This document shows positions 15,693-23,889 of a DNA stretch of 64,000 nucleotides, in pieces. The position numbers were made by a program, and so were the translations under genes. Each line of letters begins with the position of its first letter. Positions within the stretch are counted from its first letter, which is position 1. Source of the DNA: Zoogloea oryzae. GTDB taxonomy: Bacteria; Pseudomonadota; Gammaproteobacteria; Burkholderiales; Rhodocyclaceae. The notes below the pieces were generated by a model. It did no database searches. It was not told where the DNA came from and saw nothing but the letters and a program-made list of their open reading frames with translations. The stretch spans positions 1-64,000 of the forward strand of contig NZ_BSPX01000009.1 of assembly GCF_030161255.1 (NCBI RefSeq). Direction: 5' to 3'.

Positions 15693-18233
15693 CTAACTCG
15701 ACAACTCGTTCCATTTCAGGGCCTTGGTGATTTCGAACACCTTCCCGCCGTTATGCCGCGCAAAGACCGTGGCTCCGTCGCCGTCGCCTTCCGGTGCTAG
15801 CACTTCGGCGTTGGAAATATGGAACTCGATCGTGTCGCGAAGCGGGTACCGCAGGCGCAGCGGCGGCGCTTCGAATTCTTCGCCTGGCCCTACGGTCGCA
15901 AACACCAGGACGTAGCCCGATCCCTTCTGTGCTGCTGACAAGGCTGGAAAGACCTCGCTGGTCCAACCCGCCCAGGTTTGGGCCTTCTGGAATGTGATTA
16001 GCCACCATCCGCTTTGCCTGTGGTTCAGCACGCGACCCGTGGTGAACCTGCACCACTCGTCGCACAGGTCACGCAGCCACATCAGTGCGTTCAAGCGAAG
16101 GATGAATTCACGTGTAGACACGAGGTCGAGCCCGGCGTAGTGCAGCTTCATGTCGTACGCTGCGCGTGTCAGGTCAGCGCGCAGCGCATTGGCCGCGTAA
16201 ACGAACCGGCCGCTTGTATCGCCATCAATGTAAGGGCCATAGTCTCCGTCCCAACCTGTCTGCTCGGCCGCTTCCTTCGCCACCACCATCGGGTGCTTCG
16301 CGTGGTAGCCGAGCTCTGCATCAGTCAGCGGCAGCGACGTAAACAGGTTCCGCACGGGCTGGTCGGGCTTCGGCGGCCGAAATCCGTACGTTCGCCCCGA
16401 GTCGGGTGCGACCGCGGGCCAGAACGAGTTTAGTGCCGCGCACAGCTTTGCATCTTCGGGGAACGGACTGCCCAGTCCGTACGACACCATCATGTTGCGG
16501 CCGTTGGTCTGGTGCTGCGACACGTCCCAGCCGGGTGCGTACACATCCGCTGCAGCGTCGGGCAGCCAACTCAGTGCCTTTGCGCTGACGGACGATGCGC
16601 TGGCCCCCATGCCGAGCGCTGCCCCGCGGCTCGGGGTGCCGACGATGGCCGTGGCAGTGTAGATGCTGCTTTCCTCGATGCTGATTGCCTTGCGCATGTG
16701 CGTGATCGGGTGCGGAAGCTGGCAGTTCGGAATCTGGTATGTCAGCGTCGTGCCTTGCACGGACTTCTCGTCGTCTAGCTGGAAGCGGCCGTCGCTCATC
16801 GGCTGCGGACCACCTTGCGGAAACATCAATGAGGTGTTGGCAAGCCCTGTGGGCATCAGTTGCTTCTTCTCGACCCACTCTTCCACCTCCACCTGGTCGA
16901 CCAGTGGAAAGTAGTCGACGGCAGACACAAGCGAAAACGCGCAATAGGAAGGCAGGTCGATACCCGTGACACTGTAGGCCGCAATGGCACCGTCGCAAGT
17001 GTTGTCCGCAAAGTGCGCCGCTTCGTAACCGCCGTGCTGCAGCACCTTCTTGTCGAACTCGTCCGTGGGCAACCGGTTGAGGTCCGCCAACTCGGGCGGG
17101 TCGGTTGCAATCACTTCCTGGCGGATGTTCAGGTACTCGGGCGCTGCGCGGCTGTTGCCCTTGGCAGTGAGCTCCAGCGTCGACCAATAGCGATTCGAAC
17201 GGCCGCGGATTTCCTTCGGGGGCGGCACCTTGAAGCGCACCAGCTCGCCTTTGCCGTTCACCTGCTGGTGCACGAGCGATGCCAAGGGGCCGGCAACGGG
17301 GACTACCTGGCAGGACGCACCCACGTCGACAAGCGACACCATGTTCTTGTCGGTATCGGAGTGGCGCACGAACGGGTGCTTTGCAATGTCGAACGCGGGC
17401 GATGCCGGCAATGGCACGTAGCCGTCGTTTTCACCGTGCTGATGGTCATGCACGCGTGCGAGCTTCTCGTTGACGTGGATCTCGGCAAATTTCACCTGCG
17501 CGATCTGCAGGGGTTGCAGCTTGTCATCGGCCCCCCTAGTGAACAGGCATTCGTCTCCCGCAAACACCTTGTGCACGGGAAACAGGAATGTCAACTCCGG
17601 GTCCAGCCCCGACGGCCGCAGCACGGCGCCGTCAGCTCCGCGCGTCCTTCGTTCGGCTATGTAGAGAGCATAGCGTGCGGGCATCACGCAGAAGCCTTTC
17701 GCTCCCGCGCCCGGGTTAGGCGCAAACGCGCGCGTCGCTCCGTCGTACCGGGCAGCATGGGTACCGACCCTTGCTACCCCGGTGCGCGAGTAGACCATGT
17801 CGGCATGCTGGCGATGGGTGGTGCGCCCGGCTGGGCGGTATTGGAAGGCGAACACTGCCAGTACGGGATCGCGAAAGTCCGCGAGCGTCCTGCGCGCGCG
17901 GCTATAGATGAAGTTTTCCAGCAGGTCGAGTTGTTCGAGAGTCGGGAAGACAGAGTCCTTGCCGGCAACCGGATCCGGGCGGCAGCCCGGGCTGGCCAGT
18001 GCGTGGTAAAGCAAGCTCGCAGCCGGGTCGCCCGCTTCCACCGCGCGACAGCCTCCGGTGGTGAAGTCTTCGAAGCCCGGCACCGTACGGTCCACACGCA
18101 GCGTCCGGGAAAGCTCCTCTTCGAGCTTGCCGATAGGCACTGTGATGTCCAGCCCATGACGTGCCAGAAGGGCAGACCAACCGGCGGCGCCAAGTGGGTC
18201 CAGGATGTTGGTCTTGACTTTGTCGAGAAGCAT
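15693..18233 (-). CDS. Large protein of unknown family in copper/flavin cluster
   Basis: 846 residues, no signal peptide, no membrane segment, no family I can name with confidence. It is last in a three-gene run with an LodB-like flavoprotein and a cupredoxin fusion (gaps 27 and 10 bases). LodB-like flavoproteins usually mature a quinone cofactor (CTQ) in a LodA-type oxidase, so this could be a distant oxidase subunit. Cys504 and a Trp about 65 residues later have the spacing I recall for the LodA crosslink, but the surrounding residues do not match, so this is only suggestive. A TGVARVG motif near 150 vaguely recalls the LodA N-terminus. GAGGGG precedes the start. Confidence 0.6.
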   Translation of the reverse strand: MLLDKVKTNILDPLGAAGWSALLARHGLDITVPIGKLEEELSRTLRVDRTVPGFEDFTTGGCRAVEAGDPAASLLYHALASPGCRPDPVAGKDSVFPTLEQLDLLENFIYSRARRTLADFRDPVLAVFAFQYRPAGRTTHRQHADMVYSRTGVARVGTHAARYDGATRAFAPNPGAGAKGFCVMPARYALYIAERRTRGADGAVLRPSGLDPELTFLFPVHKVFAGDECLFTRGADDKLQPLQIAQVKFAEIHVNEKLARVHDHQHGENDGYVPLPASPAFDIAKHPFVRHSDTDKNMVSLVDVGASCQVVPVAGPLASLVHQQVNGKGELVRFKVPPPKEIRGRSNRYWSTLELTAKGNSRAAPEYLNIRQEVIATDPPELADLNRLPTDEFDKKVLQHGGYEAAHFADNTCDGAIAAYSVTGIDLPSYCAFSLVSAVDYFPLVDQVEVEEWVEKKQLMPTGLANTSLMFPQGGPQPMSDGRFQLDDEKSVQGTTLTYQIPNCQLPHPITHMRKAISIEESSIYTATAIVGTPSRGAALGMGASASSVSAKALSWLPDAAADVYAPGWDVSQHQTNGRNMMVSYGLGSPFPEDAKLCAALNSFWPAVAPDSGRTYGFRPPKPDQPVRNLFTSLPLTDAELGYHAKHPMVVAKEAAEQTGWDGDYGPYIDGDTSGRFVYAANALRADLTRAAYDMKLHYAGLDLVSTREFILRLNALMWLRDLCDEWCRFTTGRVLNHRQSGWWLITFQKAQTWAGWTSEVFPALSAAQKGSGYVLVFATVGPGEEFEAPPLRLRYPLRDTIEFHISNAEVLAPEGDGDGATVFARHNGGKVFEITKALKWNELSS

Positions 18234-18243
18234 GATAGGCCCC

Positions 18244-19440
18244 TCAAGCGTTGTCCGGGAGGAACACGCCGTAGTTCAACAGGCGCAGGTCCATGTGCAG
18301 GGAGTGCGGCGCAAGCTCGATGAAGCTTGCACTTCCGTCCGAAAGAACAACGTCATGCCGGTATGGGCCGCCGCTGAAAACCGAAGGTGTCAGCGCTTGG
18401 TAGTCCTTCCGTGGGAACAGCGGGTCGATGACCGTTGGTCCGTAAACACCGGTAGGCGGCAGCCAGAACACGTGGAAGCTGTTGTCGACGTAAGCGATGC
18501 GCTGCACGACCTTCGGTTGCATGTACAGGATCCGCTTTGCCGGCACTTGCACGCGAACGGGCTGCTGCGCCATCAGCGCGGGCCAGAACGGTGGCGCGGA
18601 TGCAAGCTTTGCGACTGAATGGAAGCTTGGCGCCCGGTTCATGAGGTGGTCGATGAAGATGTCCTGTTCGTCTCCGTAGATTAGGTATTCCAGCGGCCCA
18701 TCGCAGTCTTCCGAATCCACTTCAAACTTGTGAAAGTGGATGACCTTGTCGATGGTAACCGGAACGTCCGTAAGTCCGGCGATGTCTTCTTGGTCGTCCG
18801 GATGCCTGTCGTCGGGGTAGTAGGCGAATGAAGAGTGCGGCAGTGCCTTGATTTCCCCCGCCGCGATGCCCGGCAGCGACGTGTGTGAATGGAAAATCTG
18901 CACCCGCCGATGTCCGTACTCGCTTGCGCGAAGGTTCGTGTAGATCTGCGCGTGCACGTCTTCGCGCAGGCTCCCTTGTAGGATCACTTGGTAGCAATGC
19001 CTCGGGTCGGCCAGAACCGGTGTGTGCGCCATGTAGAAGCGCTTACCTGAGCGACCGCCCGTGACGAAACCATGCAGATGGTTGTACGTATGGACGTGTC
19101 CGCCACCATGGCCACCGTGATCGCCGCCGCCATCGTCCTGTTGTCCAGGCTGGATGATCATTCCCGCCGCGGGCGCTTGCGGGTCGACCGTGATTTGCCC
19201 CGACATGCCGGTGTGGTAGCGGCAGCGGTAGTCAAACTTGCCGGCGGCGGCAAAGAGGACCGGTGCCGACATTTCGCCGGGCAGCATCGGCCCCGCGTTG
19301 AAGTACGGATCACTCTTTCGCTCGGTTTCCGCGGAGTGCGGGAACGGGTCCAGGTTCCGCCACACGACATAAGAGCCCGGACGCACTATCACCCCTGGAA
19401 ATGTGCTGTTGCGGATGTCTACAATGATTGTTCTCGACAT
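18244..19440 (-). CDS. Cupredoxin-domain fusion protein
   Basis: 398 residues. The first ~95 residues are a plastocyanin/azurin-like cupredoxin: VVWRNLDPFPHS supplies the first His, and YRCRYHTGM gives Cys, His and Met in the type-1 copper spacing. A Gly/His-rich linker (DDGGGDHGGHGGGHVHTYNHLHG, about 98-122) follows and may bind metal. The remaining ~270 residues are unrecognised, with many His. No export signal is visible, which is unusual for a cupredoxin. GGAGG precedes the start. It sits between an FAD enzyme and a large unknown protein and probably carries electrons for them (inference). Confidence 0.72.
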   Translation of the reverse strand: MSRTIIVDIRNSTFPGVIVRPGSYVVWRNLDPFPHSAETERKSDPYFNAGPMLPGEMSAPVLFAAAGKFDYRCRYHTGMSGQITVDPQAPAAGMIIQPGQQDDGGGDHGGHGGGHVHTYNHLHGFVTGGRSGKRFYMAHTPVLADPRHCYQVILQGSLREDVHAQIYTNLRASEYGHRRVQIFHSHTSLPGIAAGEIKALPHSSFAYYPDDRHPDDQEDIAGLTDVPVTIDKVIHFHKFEVDSEDCDGPLEYLIYGDEQDIFIDHLMNRAPSFHSVAKLASAPPFWPALMAQQPVRVQVPAKRILYMQPKVVQRIAYVDNSFHVFWLPPTGVYGPTVIDPLFPRKDYQALTPSVFSGGPYRHDVVLSDGSASFIELAPHSLHMDLRLLNYGVFLPDNA

Positions 19441-19467
19441 GGCTTACCTCCAGTTTCAATGCGCGGC

Positions 19468-20484
19468 TTACGCCGCGCCGGTGCGATTCCACTGTTGCCC
19501 ATGGATACCGGCCAGCGCTTTCCTGGCACCGTCGAACCACTGATTGCTCCATTCGTCGTAATGCGCTTGCACGCTGGCGTGGTCTTCGCGCCCTTCAGTC
19601 ACGGCCACTACGCACTCGCCTGCGAATATTCCGCTCAAGACGGCGTACAGCACTCCGTTTCCAGCGGAAGGGTCAAGGACGAAGGCGGCATCGCCCGTGA
19701 CGAAGTAGCCGTGCCCGGCCAGAGTACCTGCGCGCCGCCAAGTCACATCGAAGCCGCACACGTTGGGGCCCGCCGCAGGCATGCCGGAAAGCTCGGCCGG
19801 CACGCAAGGCTTGGTGTGCACACCGTGCTTGACTAGTGTCCAGTTGATCGTGTGAGCATCGACCTGCGCAAACCAGCACCAGCCATCGACTCCGGCGTGG
19901 AACTGCTGCGCGTCTTCGAGGCGGCCTTCACGATACCCGCAGAAGGCTGTGAGCTTCGGTGAGCACACTTGCGGCGCCACACCCAGTTGGCGATTCAACC
20001 AGGACCTGCTGCCGCTCGCGTCGATGAGGTACCGGCACTGCACAGGTGCGCCGCCGATGACGACACCGTCAACGTCGCCGCCGGATTTCTGCAGCAGTTG
20101 CAATGGCTCGTGCGCCTGCCTGTACTCCACTCCCATGTCACGGGCGCGCTGCAACAGGATCGCGTCCAGGACGGTACGTGCGATGTGGACGGCCCGCCAC
20201 TCCCCTTCCACATCCCGGCCAAAGGATTCGAGCCTGCTCGTCCCGCCCCAACAAACCCTGCGCTGCGCGGGTCGTACGGCAGAAGCCTCGGACACCGCGT
20301 GCCAGACGCGCAGTTCGCGAAAGATTGGTTCGATCCCCGGGTGGAGGCACTCGCCAGGGCGAAATCTCGGAAAACGAACCCTGTCCAGCAGCAAGACCCG
20401 CAGCCCGCGCGACGCGGCGCTGATTGCTGCTGAAGTACCCGCAGGGCCCGCGCCGACGACCGCCATGTCGTATTTCATGTGCAT
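19468..20484 (-). CDS. FAD-dependent oxidoreductase, LodB/halogenase-like
   Basis: 338 residues. Shows the dinucleotide-binding motif VVGAGPAGTSAAISA near residue 8, an Arg-rich segment FPRFRPGECLHP, and the second FAD motif GYFVTGDAAFVLDPSAGNG near 270. This pattern fits the group of flavin monooxygenases that includes geranylgeranyl reductases, tryptophan halogenases and LodB. The halogenase WxWxIP signature is absent. First gene of the three-gene run. Its likely role is to oxidise or mature a partner protein, by analogy with LodB (inference). Confidence 0.8.
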   Translation of the reverse strand: MHMKYDMAVVGAGPAGTSAAISAASRGLRVLLLDRVRFPRFRPGECLHPGIEPIFRELRVWHAVSEASAVRPAQRRVCWGGTSRLESFGRDVEGEWRAVHIARTVLDAILLQRARDMGVEYRQAHEPLQLLQKSGGDVDGVVIGGAPVQCRYLIDASGSRSWLNRQLGVAPQVCSPKLTAFCGYREGRLEDAQQFHAGVDGWCWFAQVDAHTINWTLVKHGVHTKPCVPAELSGMPAAGPNVCGFDVTWRRAGTLAGHGYFVTGDAAFVLDPSAGNGVLYAVLSGIFAGECVVAVTEGREDHASVQAHYDEWSNQWFDGARKALAGIHGQQWNRTGAA

Positions 20485-20996
20485 GCCGTACCTTGTAAAA
20501 AGCTGCGAAGTTTAAGCATAGGACTAGGACGTAGGAATTTCAAACCTTTCCTCGACCCTCCGTTTGGTTGCGTTCTGGATTGCCTAGCAATGGGTCGTTG
20601 GGGTGACCAGCCCGGGGATTTTGGGACGGGATAGAACTTGAGTGTGCAGCTGTGCTTTCCCACTAGCCGGCCATTTGAGGCGGTAATGTGACAACGCCTT
20701 CCCGCCCTGGAAAATCGACCCAGATGGCCCAGATGCCGTTCGGCTTGAGAAATGACTTCTGGCCGTCGAGTTTGCATTTGTTCTAGGCTTCGACTATGTT
20801 TAGGTCCTAAACGAAAGACATCCTTGATGTGTGGATCTGAGTCTGACTCCTCCATTCAGATGGAGGCAATATCAATCGGGCGCGATGCTATGAAGTGCTT
20901 TCGGCAATTCAGCAGTCGTTGGTGAAGCAGCTTCCGAGCATCCGACTCTTAAGGTGTTGTACCCTCCTAGCCGCTAACACCGGAGCGTGCAGACAT
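20485..20996. other. Intergenic stretch, 512 bases
   Basis: Lies between the divergent flavoprotein and coiled-coil genes, so it should hold promoters for both. Open frames here lack credible starts. No repeats or RNA genes were recognised. Confidence 0.4.
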
Positions 20997-22379
20997 ATGA
21001 GCAGAATACGCAGAAAAGCACTTGCACTGATCATTTACGCGGCACTAACCTCTTTAGGAGCACCTGTGAGCGGACAGACACCTCCAGTAAACGCTGCTGA
21101 CCTCAAGAAGCAAAAGGAGGACGCGGAAGCCCAACGAGACGCCTATAAGGCGCAACTCGAAGCCGAACTCGCCAAGCGTGCTTACGAAGCGGCTCTTGAC
21201 CCATCCAAGCAGGCTGAAACCGCGCAAGCGGCTGCGATTAAGGTGGCCAAGGACATGGCCGACGCTCAGACAGCAACGGCGAATGCGGAGAAGGCGCAGT
21301 CCGAAGCAGAGCTTGCGGCGCTTAAGAAGCGCTACGGAGACTTTCAGGCCACCGGAATCAGCGGAACGGCCGAATTAATGGGAAGCGCTGGTACTGCGGA
21401 AGCAACACTTCTGGGGAGCGTGGCGGTCAATCGTATTGCAGCGCAGTTCGCAGCTACGCTAGAAATGCTGACCGCGAAGGGCTCTTTCGTCTTCACAACC
21501 GCGACGACGGTTCCGGACTTTCAGGCCCTGACGGCATTCGAAACACAGTTTCTCGCGATCAGCGCGGCCGTCACTGCTGCTCGACAAAGCACGAGCGACA
21601 AGTCCGCCGACAATGCCGGCCTTAAGATGGAATCCTTTGCCACAATCGGGATGGGCCTTGAGGCGGTCAGCAAGATTCTCTCGTTTGCCAAGACCGACTA
21701 CAAGTTTGCGAACCTTGATGTCTCTAGCACTGATGCGATGCTTCTTCGCGCGGTGGTGGGCTTGCTCAAGAACAAGACCGTGGAGATACCTGCGTTCTAT
21801 GTGGCCGATGCCATTTCGGCAGGCAATCAAGTCCTTTCGCGCGCTGGCGAAATCAACAAGTGGACTGTCGAAGCGAAGAGTCGCATTAAGTTTCATGAGG
21901 CGGCTCAGGCCGAATTTGAGAAGCAGCTTGCCGCTGCGCCAGCAGATCAGTCGCTGAAGGATGGGCTTCAGAAGGCCAAATCGGCTTTGTCAACCTGGAA
22001 GGCGGTGTCCGAATCAGTCGACGCCTGGTCAAAGCAGCTGACAACGGCGGATGACAAAGGCAACTCTCCGTTGGCAACAATCGCCCGCCAATCTGCCATC
22101 AAACGGAAGCTCGATGACGGTGGTGTCCTAGTGATCGTCGAGCTGCATAAGGTCGCGGGCACGGGCTACACAAAGAAGAACCTTTGGTCGTCGTTGGGCG
22201 CAAACCCGTTTTTCGTAATGGGCGTTGCAGTGGCGAGCTATGTCGCATTGGACGGCAAGACGGGAAAGGTTCTGGGTGCGCAAATGTTACCCGTGCACGG
22301 GGGCTATCACTCCGTCAGCGACATTCCCGCAGTCGTGAATGGCGGTATGCCAAAGCACGAGGAGGGAAAGACGCCGTGA
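20997..22379 (+). CDS. Exported coiled-coil protein of unknown function
   Basis: 460 residues from ATG 20997; a basic then hydrophobic start (RIRRKALALIIYAAL) and GAPVSGQ suggest a cleaved signal peptide. Residues ~35-115 are Ala/Glu/Lys-rich heptad-like coiled coil. The rest is mostly helical and has no named domain. The stop codon overlaps the GTG start of a trypsin-like protease (GTGA), so the pair is translationally coupled and likely works together. An upstream frame to 20895 exists but lacks a ribosome site. Composition is less GC-rich than the chromosome. Confidence 0.7.
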   Translation: MSRIRRKALALIIYAALTSLGAPVSGQTPPVNAADLKKQKEDAEAQRDAYKAQLEAELAKRAYEAALDPSKQAETAQAAAIKVAKDMADAQTATANAEKAQSEAELAALKKRYGDFQATGISGTAELMGSAGTAEATLLGSVAVNRIAAQFAATLEMLTAKGSFVFTTATTVPDFQALTAFETQFLAISAAVTAARQSTSDKSADNAGLKMESFATIGMGLEAVSKILSFAKTDYKFANLDVSSTDAMLLRAVVGLLKNKTVEIPAFYVADAISAGNQVLSRAGEINKWTVEAKSRIKFHEAAQAEFEKQLAAAPADQSLKDGLQKAKSALSTWKAVSESVDAWSKQLTTADDKGNSPLATIARQSAIKRKLDDGGVLVIVELHKVAGTGYTKKNLWSSLGANPFFVMGVAVASYVALDGKTGKVLGAQMLPVHGGYHSVSDIPAVVNGGMPKHEEGKTP

Positions 22380-23395
22380 CTGCCGAGACCTTTGAAAGAG
22401 CGAGCCTCCAGCTGACATCGATAATCGAGGCTGGCGGGCTCAGTCTGGTCGACGTTGACGCCTCTTTGACCGCCGCGATGAACCGCAAAGGCAGCCGCGT
22501 CACGGAGCAGACTAAGATCATCGCTCTGGAAGCGGCGGACCGGGTGATAAACAGCCGGCCCCTAACCGCCGAGCATAAGGCTCTTGTCGAGGGCATCGTG
22601 ATAGGTAACGGCTTGCGGCCAGCCATAGACATCGAGAAGGACACGTTCGATCCGTTGCCGGCGCTCTGGGATGACATTAACGGGGTGCGTTCGAACATGA
22701 TGCCCCTTATTCGGTCTGTTGGCAGACTGAACGTTGCCGGCCATCCGAAAATTTCCTTTGCCGGCACAGCCTTCGTGTGCGGCCGCGACCTCTTGCTGAC
22801 CAATCGTCACGTTGCAGAAGAGTTTATGTCTGCCGCGACTGGTTCCTCAGATCTTTGCTTCAAGCTTGGAATGTCAGCCGACGTGGACACCAAAGAAGAA
22901 GTCGACTCCGCTGATACGCGTCTGTTGAAATGCACTGGCGAGGGCGTGGTGTCGACCGAATGGGATGTGGCACTTCTAAGAGTAGAGGGGCTGCCGGCAG
23001 GAATTGAGCCGATTCCTCTCTCGTCTACTGCACCCCACAGCTTCAGCGACAGGACGGCGGCCACCGTCGGCTACCCGGGCTTTGACGAGGCGGAGAATCT
23101 AATTGAGCAGATGTTGATCTTCCGCGGCATTTTCAACAAGAAGCGACTTTTGCCAGGCAAGTTCACTGACATCTTCGCGGTTCAGTCATATGGCCAAAGC
23201 GTCAAGGCACTTGCACACGACTGCACAACGCTGGGAGGCTGCTCGGGCAGCATCGTGATTGATGTCGCGACGCTGAAGGTATTCGGTGTGCACTTTGGCG
23301 GAGAGTCCGGTGTGCGCAACTACTGCGTGCCGACGTGGAAACTACCTGAGATTCCGGCTTTTGCGGACTTCAAGAACCAGATGTCCTTTACATAG
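22376..23395 (+). CDS. Trypsin-like serine protease
   Basis: 339 residues with a GTG start. Residues ~120-320 form a chymotrypsin-fold protease: GTAFVCGRDLLLTNRHVAEEF (catalytic His), TEWDVALLRV (Asp) and LGGCSGSIVIDVATLKVFGVHFGG (Ser in GCSGS, with substrate-pocket strand). The N-terminal ~115 residues are helical and unrecognised. No signal peptide, so the protease is predicted cytoplasmic although its coupled partner looks exported. Such proteases are recurrent in bacterial conflict systems; a defence role is inference. GAGGAGG lies ahead of the start. Confidence 0.85.
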   Translation: MTAETFERASLQLTSIIEAGGLSLVDVDASLTAAMNRKGSRVTEQTKIIALEAADRVINSRPLTAEHKALVEGIVIGNGLRPAIDIEKDTFDPLPALWDDINGVRSNMMPLIRSVGRLNVAGHPKISFAGTAFVCGRDLLLTNRHVAEEFMSAATGSSDLCFKLGMSADVDTKEEVDSADTRLLKCTGEGVVSTEWDVALLRVEGLPAGIEPIPLSSTAPHSFSDRTAATVGYPGFDEAENLIEQMLIFRGIFNKKRLLPGKFTDIFAVQSYGQSVKALAHDCTTLGGCSGSIVIDVATLKVFGVHFGGESGVRNYCVPTWKLPEIPAFADFKNQMSFT

Positions 23396-23842
23396 TCTAG
23401 GCTGTAATTCGGTGTTGCCAAATAGAGATGTGTATCCTATTCAATATTACGCCTTTAGTATTTGTGTTAGAAAGCGGCAGTTCAGAACCATCAGTTCATC
23501 AACGGCAATAGATCGCCCGACGGCAGTCATTCGAAAGTGCGTCGTCCAACGACATCAAAGCCCGACGTGCTGAAGGTCAATTATCACACGGTGTGACTGC
23601 TCCACTCAGGAAGCCGCCATTGAATCAGAGCAATTGCAAATGACAGCAAAGGGTCGGACGGTCCGTTGCATTCCTTGCTCTCAACGACCGTTTAGGCCGA
23701 CAAGCACCCCCCCTGCAGAAGAGTGGAGGTCGTCGTTGATAAAGCCAGTGCCATGATGCCGGCTTGGTGCCTATAACCCAGCGAGCAAAGCTCGCCGGGG
23801 CCTGAAGCTTGAGGGCGGGACCTCCGCTCTACCCAGAACGCA
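23396..23842. other. Non-coding stretch, about 450 bases
   Basis: Lower-GC DNA at 23400-23600, then mixed sequence. No credible gene, repeat or RNA was recognised. It separates the protease gene from the convergent polymerase gene. Confidence 0.4.
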
Positions 23843-23868
23843 GAAGGGGCCGCAACCGCGGCCCCTTC
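23843..23868. terminator. Hairpin downstream of polB
   Basis: A perfect 11-bp GC-rich stem with a four-base loop (23843-23853 with 23858-23868), 22 bases past the polymerase stop codon. No T tract follows on either strand, so it may stabilise the transcript end or act as a factor-assisted terminator. Confidence 0.6.
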
Positions 23869-23889
23869 CTCACTCACCAGACCATCAGC

